Part shown: one piece after another, positions 41,840 to 50,441 of the stretch
How the letters are laid out: each line of letters opens with the position of its first letter
Numbering within the stretch: position 1 is the first letter of the stretch
Assembly: GCF_006496635.1 (NCBI RefSeq)
Contig: NZ_CP022958.1
Location: 3,100,001-3,164,000 of the forward strand
DNA: 64,000 bases
Source: Azoarcus sp. DD4
Lineage (GTDB): Bacteria; Pseudomonadota; Gammaproteobacteria; Burkholderiales; Rhodocyclaceae
Direction of reading: 5' to 3'
Program-made: the position numbers and the translations under genes
The notes under the pieces: generated by a model
Told to the model about the DNA's origin: nothing
Seen by the model: the letters and a program-made list of their open reading frames with translations, nothing else
Databases searched by the model: none

Positions 41840-43756
41840 TCAGAGCTCGACCTGGGTGCCGAGTTCGACCACCCGGTTGGGCGGGATGCGGAAGTAATCG
41901 GCCGCACTGCCCGCATTGCGGAACAGCACGATGAAGAGCTTCTCGCGCCAGCGCGGCATGCCCGAGCCGACGCGCGACACCAGGGTTTCGCGGCCGAGGA
42001 AGAAGGACGTTTCCATCATGTTGAACTTCATGCCGGCCTGCGTGCATAGCGCCAGCGCCGCCGGGATGTCGGGTTCGTCCTTGAAGCCGTACTTCACCCG
42101 CACACGGTAGAAACCGTAGTCGATCTCTTCCACCTCCACCCGCTCGCTCACCGGTACGTGCGGCACGTCGGCGGTATCCACCTTGAGCAGCACCACCCGC
42201 TGGTGCAGCACCTTGTTGTGGATCAGGTTGTGCAGCAGCGCGCGCGGCACGCCTTCCAGCCAGGTGGTCATGAACACCGCGGTGCCTTCGACACGCGGCG
42301 GCGGATTGTGGAACATCGACTGGATGAAGAGGTCGAGCGGCATCGTGTCGCTGCGTATCCGCTCGCCCAGCAAGCTGCGCCCGCGCTTCCAGGTGCGCAA
42401 CAGGATGAAGATCGCCGCGCCGATCAGCAGCGGGAACCAGCCGCCCGCCATGATCTTGACCGTGGTGGCCGAGAAGAAGGCGAAATCCACAGTCAGGAAG
42501 ACCGCAAGGAACAGGATCGCCTTGCCCCTGCCCCACCCCCACAGGCTGCGCACCACGACGAAGGCGAGCACGGTGTCTATCATCATCGTCAGCGTCACCG
42601 CGATGCCGTAGGCCGAGGCCAGCGCGCTCGACGACCGGAAGCCGACCACCAGGGCGATCACTGCGCCGAGCAGCATCCAGTTGATGCCGGGGACGTAGAT
42701 CTGGCCGATCTCGTGTTCCGAGGTGTGCAGGGTCTGCATGCGCGGCGCGTAGCCAAGCTGCATCGCCTGGCGCGTCAGCGAGAATGCGCCCGAAATCACC
42801 GCCTGACTGGCGATGATGGTGGCCAGCGTCGCCATGCCCACCATGGGGTACACCAGGGCATCCGGCACCAGCATGTAGAAGGGATTGCGGACGTTGTCGG
42901 GGTGATCGAGGATCAGGGCGCCCTGGCCGAGATAGTTGAGGTAGAGCGCCGGGAAGACCATGAAGAACCAGGCGAGCTTGATCGGCCTGCGCCCGAAATG
43001 GCCCATGTCCGCATACAGCGCCTCGCCGCCGGTGATCGCCAGCACCACCGCACCCAGCGCCAGCCAGCCGATCAGCGGTTGCTCGGCGAAAAAGCCCAGC
43101 GCCCAGCGCGGATCGAGCGCACCCAGGATTTCCGGGTGGAGCATGATGCCATTGACGCCCAGCACCGCCAGCACCACGAACCAGCACACCATCACCGGCC
43201 CGAAGATCGCACCGACGCGGCCGGTGCCGTGGCGCTGCATCAGGAAGAGCCCGACCAGCACCACCAGCGCGATCGGAATCACGAAGGGCCGGAAGGCCGG
43301 CGTCGCTACCTCCAGGCCTTCGACCGCGGACAGCACCGAGATCGCCGGCGTGATCATGCCGTCGCCGTAGAACAGCGCCGCGCCGAAAACGCCGAGCACC
43401 GACAGCCACCAGGCCTTGCGCCCCGGCTCGACGACGCGCAGCGCGAGCGAGGTGAGCGCCATGATGCCGCCCTCGCCGCGGTTGTCGGCACGGGTGATGA
43501 AGATCACGTACTTGGCGGACACCACCAGCGCCAGCGCCCAGAACACCAGCGACAGGATGCCGTACACATTGGCCTCGGTCACCGGCACCGCGTGCGGGCC
43601 GTTGAATACCTCTTTCAGCGTATAGAGCGGGCTGGTTCCGATGTCGCCGTAGACCACGCCGATCGCAGCCACCGCGACGCCAAGCAGGCCCTTGCGCGAA
43701 CCATGGCCAGGGGACGCCGCCATTTCAGCCTGCGATTCTTCACGTTCCAACTGCAT
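41840..43756 (-). CDS. kup: Low-affinity potassium transporter Kup
   Basis: A 638-residue K+/H+ symporter with about twelve helices in the first ~450 residues and a cytoplasmic C domain. Family motifs: AIGVVYGDIGTSPLYTLKEVF, FITRADNRGEGGIMALTSL, FYGDGMITPAISVLSAVEG and GGEALYADMGHFGRRPIKLAWF. GAGGGG precedes the ATG at 43756. Full length. Single gene. Confidence 0.95.
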   Translation of the reverse strand: MQLEREESQAEMAASPGHGSRKGLLGVAVAAIGVVYGDIGTSPLYTLKEVFNGPHAVPVTEANVYGILSLVFWALALVVSAKYVIFITRADNRGEGGIMALTSLALRVVEPGRKAWWLSVLGVFGAALFYGDGMITPAISVLSAVEGLEVATPAFRPFVIPIALVVLVGLFLMQRHGTGRVGAIFGPVMVCWFVVLAVLGVNGIMLHPEILGALDPRWALGFFAEQPLIGWLALGAVVLAITGGEALYADMGHFGRRPIKLAWFFMVFPALYLNYLGQGALILDHPDNVRNPFYMLVPDALVYPMVGMATLATIIASQAVISGAFSLTRQAMQLGYAPRMQTLHTSEHEIGQIYVPGINWMLLGAVIALVVGFRSSSALASAYGIAVTLTMMIDTVLAFVVVRSLWGWGRGKAILFLAVFLTVDFAFFSATTVKIMAGGWFPLLIGAAIFILLRTWKRGRSLLGERIRSDTMPLDLFIQSMFHNPPPRVEGTAVFMTTWLEGVPRALLHNLIHNKVLHQRVVLLKVDTADVPHVPVSERVEVEEIDYGFYRVRVKYGFKDEPDIPAALALCTQAGMKFNMMETSFFLGRETLVSRVGSGMPRWREKLFIVLFRNAGSAADYFRIPPNRVVELGTQVEL

Positions 43757-43860
43757 CGGTGTTCCCCTCTGTTGCGCCGGCCACGCCGGCCGGCGCCTGC
43801 GGCGACGATTTCGGAGCCGCCGTCACATCCCGGTCGTACGAAGGTGCACGACCGTTCGAT

Positions 43861-44802
43861 TCAAGCCAGCCGGCGCCCGAGAGTATCGGCCAAAAGTCGT
43901 ACCGTTTCGTTGGCTTCGGGGAAATACTTGCCGAGCGTCAGGAAGCCGTGAACCATACCCGGCATGCACACCTCCTCGATCTCGCCGCCCTCTTCGCGCA
44001 CACGCGCACCGAAAGCCGCGCAGTCGTCCACCAGCGGATCGAACTCGGCGCTGACGAGCAGCATGGGCGGCAGGCCGGCAAGCGAGGCCGCACGCATGGG
44101 CGAAGCCCGCCAGTCCTCGGTCTGGCCTTCCGGCAGGTAACGCTCGAAGAACCACACCAGGCTCTCGCGGTCGAGGAAATAGCCGTCGGCATAGCGCTCG
44201 CGCGAAGGCCGCTGGCTGACGATCTCGGTGCTCGGATACACCAGCGCCAGGCAGTGTGGCTGCGGGCCGCCGGCGTCGCGCAGCGCCAGCGCGGTGACGA
44301 TGGACAGATTGCCGCCGGCGCTGTCGCCGCCGAGCGCGATGCGCGCCGGATCGATGGCGAGCAGGTCGGCATGGTCGCAGGCCCATTCCACCGCGAAACG
44401 GGCATCGATCACCGCGGCCGGAAAGGGATGCTCGGGCGCCAGCCGGTAATCGACCGACAGCACCGCGCAGCCGGCGCCGTTGGCGAGTTCGCGACAGAGC
44501 ACGTCATAGCTTTCGATGTCGCCGACGCACCAGCCACCGCCGTGGAAGTAGACCAGCAGCGGCAGGGTCTCCTGCGGGCCGCGCTGCAGCGGGCGGTAGT
44601 AGCGTGCCAGCAAGGCGGAGCCGTCGGCGCGCGCCATCGGCACTTCGATGACCGAGGCCACCGCCGGCACGTCGGGCCGGAAGGCGTACTGCAGCTTCTG
44701 GAAAGAGTGCCGCGCCTGCGCCACCGAGAGTTCGTGGAAGCGTGGTGCGCCCACGCGATACACCATGTCGAGCAGCGACCGGGCCTGGGGAGTCAGCGGC
44801 AT
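43861..44802 (-). CDS. Alpha/beta hydrolase, hormone-sensitive-lipase (esterase family IV) type
   Basis: A 313-residue esterase. The oxyanion motif HGGGW (87-91), nucleophile Ser161 in GGDSAGGN, acid in AEFDPLVDD and base in GMVHGFLTL complete the catalytic set of HSL-type hydrolases. The N-terminal cap is present. Acts on short acyl esters; natural substrate unknown. The start at 44802 has only a weak ribosome-binding site. Confidence 0.9.
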   Translation of the reverse strand: MPLTPQARSLLDMVYRVGAPRFHELSVAQARHSFQKLQYAFRPDVPAVASVIEVPMARADGSALLARYYRPLQRGPQETLPLLVYFHGGGWCVGDIESYDVLCRELANGAGCAVLSVDYRLAPEHPFPAAVIDARFAVEWACDHADLLAIDPARIALGGDSAGGNLSIVTALALRDAGGPQPHCLALVYPSTEIVSQRPSRERYADGYFLDRESLVWFFERYLPEGQTEDWRASPMRAASLAGLPPMLLVSAEFDPLVDDCAAFGARVREEGGEIEEVCMPGMVHGFLTLGKYFPEANETVRLLADTLGRRLA

Positions 44803-44904
44803 GTCGGGGTGCAGCCGCGCGCACTCTTGCGGGGCGCTGCGGCGGGAAATTGTTGGGATGGCGGATTCTAATCATGCCGCCCCGACTTTTGTGCACCGCA
44901 TCCA

Positions 44905-44944
44905 GAAAAGAAATGCCCCGCCGGGGCAGACTGCCACGGCGGGG
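44905..44944 (-). terminator. Rho-independent terminator of the sulfate-binding protein gene
   Basis: CCCCGCCG (44916-44923) pairs with CGGCGGGG (44937-44944). The A-rich stretch 44906-44913 becomes an interrupted U-tract on the minus strand. 19 bp after the sbp stop. Confidence 0.8.
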
Positions 44945-44963
44945 TGAAGATAGTGCGAAAGTA

Positions 44964-45977
44964 TCAGCGACCGGCGGTATAGATCTGGTCGAAGCTGCCG
45001 CCGTCGGCGAAGTGGGTCCTGGCAGCCTGTTTCCAGCCGCCGAAGGCGTCGTCGATGGTGAAGAGCGTGACTTTGGGGAACTGGCTCGCGTACTTCTTCG
45101 CCACCTTGTCCAGCGTCGGCCGGTAATAGTTGCGGGCGGCGATCTCCTGGCCTTCCTCGGTGTAGAGGTATTCGAGGTAGGCCTGCGCGACCTTGCGCGT
45201 GCCCTTCTTGTCGACGTTCCTGTCGACCACCGCCACCGGCGGTTCGGCCAGGATGGACAGCGAGGGCACCACGATGTCGAACTTGTCCGGCCCCAACTCC
45301 TTGATCGCCAGGAAGGCTTCATTCTCCCACGACAGGAAAACGTCGCCGATGCCACGCTCGACGAAGGTGATGGTCGAGCCGCGGGCGCCGGAATCGAGTA
45401 CCGGCACGTTCTTGTACAGCTTGCCGACGAAGTCCTTGGCCTTGTCGTCGCCACCGAACTTGCGCTTGCCGTATTCCCAGGCCGCCAGATAGTTCCACTG
45501 CGCACCGCCCGAGGTCTTGGGGTTGGGCGTGATGACGCTGATGCCCGGCTTGACCAGGTCGTCCCAGTCCTTGATGCCCTTCGGGTTGCCCTTGCGCACC
45601 AGGAAGACGATGGTCGAGGTGTAGGGCGTGCTGTTCTGCGGCAGGCGCTTCTGCCAGTCGGCCGGCAGCAGCTTGCCCTTGTCGGCGATGGCGTCGATGT
45701 CGTTGGCCAGCGCCAGGGTCACGACGTCGGCCTCGATGCCGTCGATGACCGCCCGCGCCTGCTTGCCCGAACCGCCGTGCGACTGTTTGACGCTGATCTT
45801 CTCGCCGGTCTTGGCTTCCCAATACCTGGCGAAGGCGGGATTGAATTCCTGGTAGAGCTCGCGCGTCGGATCGTAGGACACATTGAGCAGCGCGGTCTGC
45901 GCCTGGGCGGCGCCTGCCGCGCCGAGGCCAAGGACGACAGCGGCAATCAGGGATTTGAAGCGGAACGGGGCGGACAT
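44964..45977 (-). CDS. sbp: Sulfate ABC transporter periplasmic binding protein
   Basis: A 337-residue sulfate/thiosulfate-binding protein. Signal peptide ending GAAQAQ near residue 27. LLNVSYDPTRELYQEFNPAF and VKQSHGGSGKQARAVIDGIEADVVTLALANDID are family hallmarks, including the Ser-Gly-Gly-Ser-like anion loop. No permease or ATPase gene is adjacent, so it stands alone, as sbp often does, and would use a CysTWA system elsewhere. GGAGAG precedes the ATG; the leader is AT-rich. Confidence 0.92.
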   Translation of the reverse strand: MSAPFRFKSLIAAVVLGLGAAGAAQAQTALLNVSYDPTRELYQEFNPAFARYWEAKTGEKISVKQSHGGSGKQARAVIDGIEADVVTLALANDIDAIADKGKLLPADWQKRLPQNSTPYTSTIVFLVRKGNPKGIKDWDDLVKPGISVITPNPKTSGGAQWNYLAAWEYGKRKFGGDDKAKDFVGKLYKNVPVLDSGARGSTITFVERGIGDVFLSWENEAFLAIKELGPDKFDIVVPSLSILAEPPVAVVDRNVDKKGTRKVAQAYLEYLYTEEGQEIAARNYYRPTLDKVAKKYASQFPKVTLFTIDDAFGGWKQAARTHFADGGSFDQIYTAGR

Positions 45978-46107
45978 CTGCGCTCTCCAGCATTTAAATA
46001 ACGTGGAGACATTAGATATTCGACTCTTAAGAACTCAAAATAACAAAAACTGCGAACATTATTCACCGCACTGCTTGCCCGACAACCACTGCAAGCCTCG
46101 CTTCGCC
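45978..46107 (-). promoter_or_regulatory. AT-rich leader/promoter region of sbp
   Basis: 130 bp, strikingly AT-rich near 45990-46070. Minus-strand TTGTTA and TCGAAT are 17 bp apart and could serve as -35/-10; a CysB-type site is expected for sbp but no clear match was seen. Confidence 0.4.
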
Positions 46108-46887
46108 CTAGCCCCGCGCCCGCCGCGCCGCGTCGAGGAAGTCCTGCAGGATGGCACCGCCGTCGAGCAGGCCGGCCGCACCATGGAATTCCGGATGCCA
46201 CTGGCAGCCGAACATGTAGCTGCTGCCGTTCCAGCGGATCGCCTCGATCACGCCGTCGCCCACCGACAGCGCCTCCACGCACAGATCGGCGCCGAGCTCG
46301 CGCACCGCCTGGTGGTGGATGCTGTTCACCCGGCCGACGCGGGCGGTCGGGTACAAGGCTTCGAGGCGGCTGCCGGGCAGCAGTTCGACCTCGTGGTGAT
46401 GGCTGTCGTAGAGGTCGTCGTTACGGTGTGTGCCGGCGCCCGGCACGTATTCGGCGATGTCCTGCCACAAGGTTCCGCCGCAGGCGACGTTGATGAGCTG
46501 GGCGCCGCGGCACACCCCCAGCACCGGCTTGCCCTGGATCACGAACTCCCACAGCAGCTCGATCTCGTACAGATCGCGTACCCGGTCGCCGCTCCATTCA
46601 GGGCGCAGCGGGGATTCGTGATAGGTGGTCGGGCTGACGTCGGCACCGCCCTGCAGCACTAGGCCATCGAGCACGGCGACGTAATCGTGCACCGAAATCT
46701 GCGCTCGGCGCAGGCCGAGGTGTTCGCCTATGGTCGGCACCATGAAGGCGAGCGCGCCGTGGGCCATGACCCAGTGCGCCATCGACTGCTCCAGGTACTG
46801 CAGCGTCTTGCCCGGAAAGCCCAGCTCGGCCGGCGGCCTGTGCAGCAGGCGGGCCGACAGGCCGATGCGCAATGGCCCGTCACTCAC
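46108..46887 (-). CDS. Class I glutamine amidotransferase (gamma-glutamyl hydrolase, PuuD-like)
   Basis: A 259-residue hydrolase. Start is GTG at 46887, overlapping the upstream stop as GTGA, with GGAGG just upstream; a longer frame lies in the neighbouring gene. Catalytic Cys126 in LGVCRGAQLIN, His231 and Glu233 in CQWHPEF. LQGGADVSPTTY matches the PuuD/peptidase C26 group, which removes gamma-glutamyl groups. The upstream gene encodes a GCS2-type ligase that could form gamma-glutamyl or similar amides, so the pair may build and split one compound (inference). Confidence 0.88.
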   Translation of the reverse strand: MSDGPLRIGLSARLLHRPPAELGFPGKTLQYLEQSMAHWVMAHGALAFMVPTIGEHLGLRRAQISVHDYVAVLDGLVLQGGADVSPTTYHESPLRPEWSGDRVRDLYEIELLWEFVIQGKPVLGVCRGAQLINVACGGTLWQDIAEYVPGAGTHRNDDLYDSHHHEVELLPGSRLEALYPTARVGRVNSIHHQAVRELGADLCVEALSVGDGVIEAIRWNGSSYMFGCQWHPEFHGAAGLLDGGAILQDFLDAARRARG

Positions 46888-48011
46888 ATTCCCTCCCCGT
46901 TCATCCAGCGCTGGCATTGCGCCATCACCACTTCGGGCAGCACGCCGTGCGGTTGCAGGCTCTCGCGCAACCACGAAGCATCGTTGCGGCCGGCCGCCAC
47001 CTCGGCCCGCAAGCGGGCGATCGCGCCATCGGCGCCGAGTTCGACCGCATGCTGTTCGATACGGCCGAAGCTCGCTTCTATCGCCTCGCCGACCGACATG
47101 TGGGTATGGCTTTCCGGATCGACGTAGGTACCGGCATAGCCGAAGCGGCAGGCCTGAAAGCGATTGAAGGTGTAGACGAGATAGTCGTCTTCGCTCGGGC
47201 GGATCGGCCGCTCTATCATCAGGTGGCGCGCCAGCGCCTGGATGTAGGCGGCGATCGCCGCGGCGCGTTCGACGGTGAGCGGCGTATCCATCACCCGCAC
47301 TTCCACCGTGCCGTATTCGGGCTTGGGCCGGATGTCCCAGTAGAAATCCTTCATGCTGCTGACCACGCCGGTGGCGGTCATCTTGTCGAAGTACGCGCCG
47401 AAGTCGCTCCAGCTCTCGACGAAGGGCGCCCGGCCCGACAGCGGAAAGGCGAACACCGAATTGAGCCGCGCCGACTGGAAGCCGGTGTCCCTGCCCTGCA
47501 CGAAAGGCGACGAGGCCGACAGCGCAATCAGGTGCGGGATGTAGCGCGACAGGCCATGCAGCAGGTAGAGCGCCGCATCCGGCCCCGGGCAACCCACGTG
47601 CACATGCTGGCCGAACACGGTGAACTGCTTGGCGAGATAGCCGTAGAGTTCGTGCAGATAATGAAAGCGCGGCTTGTCGAAGATGCGCCGCTCGCCCCAC
47701 TGCTGGAAGGCGTGCGTACCGCCGCCGCAGATGCCGACGTTGAGCTTGCGGGCGATACCCGACAGCGCCGCACGTATCGCCTCCAGCTGCGCCAGCACCA
47801 TCTCGTGTCCGTCGCAGATGCCGGTCGAGATCTCAATCATCGAATCGGTCATTTCCGGCTTGATTTCGCCGGTGATGTCCAGGCCGTCGGTCAGGCGCAA
47901 CATGTCCTCGGCGACGCCGACGAGGTCGTAGTCGTGCGTGCTGACCAGCTGGAGCTCGAGTTCGACGCCCAGCGACAGCGCGCGCGAAGGCGAAAAGGCT
48001 TCCAGGCTCAT
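46884..48011 (-). CDS. Carboxylate-amine ligase, GCS2 type (YbdK-like)
   Basis: A 375-residue ATP-dependent ligase of glutamate-cysteine ligase family 2. Motifs: LGVELELQLVSTHDYDLV, EMTDSMIEISTGIC (metal/ATP site), QHVHVGCPGPDAAL, SSPFVQGRDTGFQSAR and GTVEVRVMDTPLTVE. The YbdK group has weak glutamate-cysteine ligase activity and mostly unknown natural roles. The start overlaps the antiporter stop (ATGA) and its stop overlaps the amidotransferase start, so the three proteins are produced together. Confidence 0.88.
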   Translation of the reverse strand: MSLEAFSPSRALSLGVELELQLVSTHDYDLVGVAEDMLRLTDGLDITGEIKPEMTDSMIEISTGICDGHEMVLAQLEAIRAALSGIARKLNVGICGGGTHAFQQWGERRIFDKPRFHYLHELYGYLAKQFTVFGQHVHVGCPGPDAALYLLHGLSRYIPHLIALSASSPFVQGRDTGFQSARLNSVFAFPLSGRAPFVESWSDFGAYFDKMTATGVVSSMKDFYWDIRPKPEYGTVEVRVMDTPLTVERAAAIAAYIQALARHLMIERPIRPSEDDYLVYTFNRFQACRFGYAGTYVDPESHTHMSVGEAIEASFGRIEQHAVELGADGAIARLRAEVAAGRNDASWLRESLQPHGVLPEVVMAQCQRWMNGEGM

Positions 48012-49216
48012 GACTTATCTCCGCTGCGATGCTCACGGGCGTGGATCAGCGCGCGCTGGGTGGCGACAGGCCCGACCAGGCCCAGCACCGCGACCATGCT
48101 CATCACCACCGGGGCGAGCTGGTCGGCAAAGCTCGGATAGAGCATGCGCACGTCTTCCACCAGCAGCACCGCGACGGCGGACAAGGGCAGCAACGCCACG
48201 CCCAGCGCAAAGCTCTTGCGCAGCCCCAGCCCGCTCTTCGCGCCGAACATCATCACGCCGCCCAGCTTGGCGACGATGCGCACCAGCACCGCCACCAGCG
48301 CCGCAGCCAGCCCCTGGGCGAGCTGGGTGGCGCTGACCGCCGCGCCGCTCAGCATGAAGAGCGCGATCACCAGCACGCCGCCGGCGGTCCCGAGATGTTG
48401 CGGCCAGCGATGCGGACGTGGGTCGTGCCACTTCACCAGCAGGCCAGCCAGCAGTGGCGCCAGCAGGGTCGGCAGGCGCAGCGCGGTAAGCACCGCGATC
48501 GCGGCCAGCAGCAGGCCGAAGATCGCCACCGCGCCCTGCTCGGTGCCGGGATCGACCGCCCGCCGCAGGCCGACGAAGGCGACGGCCACCAGCGTGCCCA
48601 CCAGCAGCGACCCGGCGAAGAGGTAGAGCGGGTGCAGCACCGCCACCCACCAGGTCTGCACCTCGGCGCCGTAGAGGGCGCCCATCACCAGCTTGAACAG
48701 GATCACCGAATAGCCGACGTTGAGCGCGCACAAGGCCTGCAGCCTTTCGGTCACCTGCCCCGCCGCACGCAGCTCGGCGGTCACGCGCATCACGATCGCC
48801 GGCGAGGTCCCGACCGAGATCGCCGCCACCGCCAGCGCCACCTCCTTGCCGACACCGATCGCCAGCAGCGCGCCCAGGGTCAGCACGAAGCTGAGCGCCG
48901 CCTCGGCCAGGCTGGAGGCGAGTATCCAGGGGTTGGCGCGGAACCAGCGCAGGTCGAGGCGGATGCCGAGCTCGAACAGCAGCAGCGCCAGCGCCAGATC
49001 GAGCACGCCGCGCCAGGTCACCAGGTCGTCCTGCGCGAAACCGCCCAGCACCAGCGGACCGAGCACCAGGCCGCACAGGGCATAACCGGTGACACGCGGC
49101 AAGCCCGCGCGACGGCCTAGCAGTTCGCCGACCAGCGCCGTTGCCAACAGCGCCACCGCAAAGAACAGCAACACGCCGAAGCGCGGCGGCCATTCCGGCC
49201 AAAGGGGAAGATCCAT
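48008..49216 (-). CDS. Monovalent cation:proton antiporter (CPA2/Kef type)
   Basis: A 402-residue membrane protein with about twelve helices and no C-terminal nucleotide-binding domain, thus shorter than KefB/KefC. GYALCGLVLGPLVLGG, LLLFELGIRLDLRWFRANPW and AISVGTSPAIVMRV fit the CPA2 fold. GGAGG precedes the ATG. KefB/C are gated by glutathione conjugates; being in one overlapping operon with a GCS2-type ligase and a gamma-glutamyl hydrolase is suggestive of control by a gamma-glutamyl compound, but this is inference. Confidence 0.88.
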   Translation of the reverse strand: MDLPLWPEWPPRFGVLLFFAVALLATALVGELLGRRAGLPRVTGYALCGLVLGPLVLGGFAQDDLVTWRGVLDLALALLLFELGIRLDLRWFRANPWILASSLAEAALSFVLTLGALLAIGVGKEVALAVAAISVGTSPAIVMRVTAELRAAGQVTERLQALCALNVGYSVILFKLVMGALYGAEVQTWWVAVLHPLYLFAGSLLVGTLVAVAFVGLRRAVDPGTEQGAVAIFGLLLAAIAVLTALRLPTLLAPLLAGLLVKWHDPRPHRWPQHLGTAGGVLVIALFMLSGAAVSATQLAQGLAAALVAVLVRIVAKLGGVMMFGAKSGLGLRKSFALGVALLPLSAVAVLLVEDVRMLYPSFADQLAPVVMSMVAVLGLVGPVATQRALIHAREHRSGDKS

Positions 49217-49433
49217 CAGCAAAGTCCTCCGGAAGGGGTGTCCCCACCCCGGTGCCTGCTCCCGCGATGGCGTGATTATAGTTCGTGCAAATATTTCGAG
49301 CGCTTGCGGCAAACCCGCAAACCGGCAATGGACGGCGTTTTGTCGTTTCAGCTTGGCTTCAGCCACCCCACGGATACTTGGCAACACCGGGCCGCCGAGC
49401 CCATCCACTACACTTCCGACCGGAGGGAACGCC

Positions 49434-49760
49434 ATGAATTCAACCCGCACCCGCATCGCCACCATCGCTGCCACCGTCCTTGTCAGCGTGGGCCTGCTTG
49501 CCAGTCCTGCCGGCCACGCCGACGACAAGCTCGACCAGGGCGAAGTCCGCCAGTTGCGCGAGACCGGCAAGATCCTGCCGATGGAAGACATCCTCGCCCG
49601 CAGCCGCGCCGCCCAGCCGGGCCAGATCGTGGAGGTCGAACTCGACCGCGAAAACGGCAAGTATGTCTACGAGGTCAAGCTGATCGACGAGCGCAACGCG
49701 ATACACAAGCTAGAGCTCGACGCCGCCAGCGGCGAAGTGCTCCGCCGCCGGCAGAAGTAA
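49434..49760 (+). CDS. PepSY domain protein, exported
   Basis: A 108-residue periplasmic protein: signal peptide ending AGHA at about 28, then one PepSY domain (DQGEVRQLRETGKILPMEDILARS, then IVEVELDRENGKYVYEVKLID and KLELDAASGEVLRRR). GGAGG upstream. Six bp before a response regulator gene, the usual PepSY/two-component arrangement in which the pair reports envelope or metal stress. Confidence 0.88.
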   Translation: MNSTRTRIATIAATVLVSVGLLASPAGHADDKLDQGEVRQLRETGKILPMEDILARSRAAQPGQIVEVELDRENGKYVYEVKLIDERNAIHKLELDAASGEVLRRRQK

Positions 49761-49766
49761 GCCACG

Positions 49767-50441
49767 ATGCGTCTGCTGATCGCAGAAGACGACACGGCGC
49801 TGGGCGAGCAGTTGCGCCAGCGCCTGGTCGCCGAGGGCTACGCGGTGGATCTCGCCGCCAACGGCATCGACGCCGGCCACCTCGGCGCCACCGAGCCCTA
49901 CGACGCGGTGGTCCTCGACCTCGGCCTGCCCGGCCGCGCCGGCCTGGACCTGCTGCGCGACTGGCGCACGGCCGCCAACCACGTCCCGGTGCTCATCCTT
50001 ACCGCGCGTGACGGCTGGAGCGAGCGCGTCGCCGGCCTGCAGGCGGGCGCCGACGACTACCTCGGCAAGCCCTTCCATGTCGAAGAACTGCTCGCCCGCA
50101 TCCAGGCACTGCTGCGCCGGGCAGCGCCGGTGCGCAGCCCCGAACTGCGCGTCGGCACGGCCCGACTGGACGAAGGCCGCCAGTGCCTGATCGAGGCGGA
50201 CGGCAGCAGCCGTGCGCTCACCGCCACCGAATTCCGCATGCTGCGCTACTTTCTGCGCCACCCCGGCGAGGTCATCTCGAAAACGCGGCTGGCCGAACAC
50301 GTCTACGACTACGACGGCGACCGCGACAGCAACGTGATCGAGGTCTACATCCGCCGCCTGCGCGTGCTGCTCGGCCAGGACTGCATCGAAACCCGGCGCG
50401 GCCAGGGCTACATATTCCACCCGCCGGTCGCCGCACCATGA
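49767..50441 (+). CDS. OmpR/PhoP-family response regulator
   Basis: A 224-residue regulator. Receiver: acidic EDD at 7-9, phospho-acceptor Asp51 in VVLDLGLPG, Thr/Ser in LILTARD and Lys in GKPFHVEEL. C-terminal winged helix: ALTATEFRMLRYFLRHPGEV, then SNVIEVYIRRLRVLLG. The last bases overlap the kinase gene start (ATGA). Confidence 0.93.
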   Translation: MRLLIAEDDTALGEQLRQRLVAEGYAVDLAANGIDAGHLGATEPYDAVVLDLGLPGRAGLDLLRDWRTAANHVPVLILTARDGWSERVAGLQAGADDYLGKPFHVEELLARIQALLRRAAPVRSPELRVGTARLDEGRQCLIEADGSSRALTATEFRMLRYFLRHPGEVISKTRLAEHVYDYDGDRDSNVIEVYIRRLRVLLGQDCIETRRGQGYIFHPPVAAP

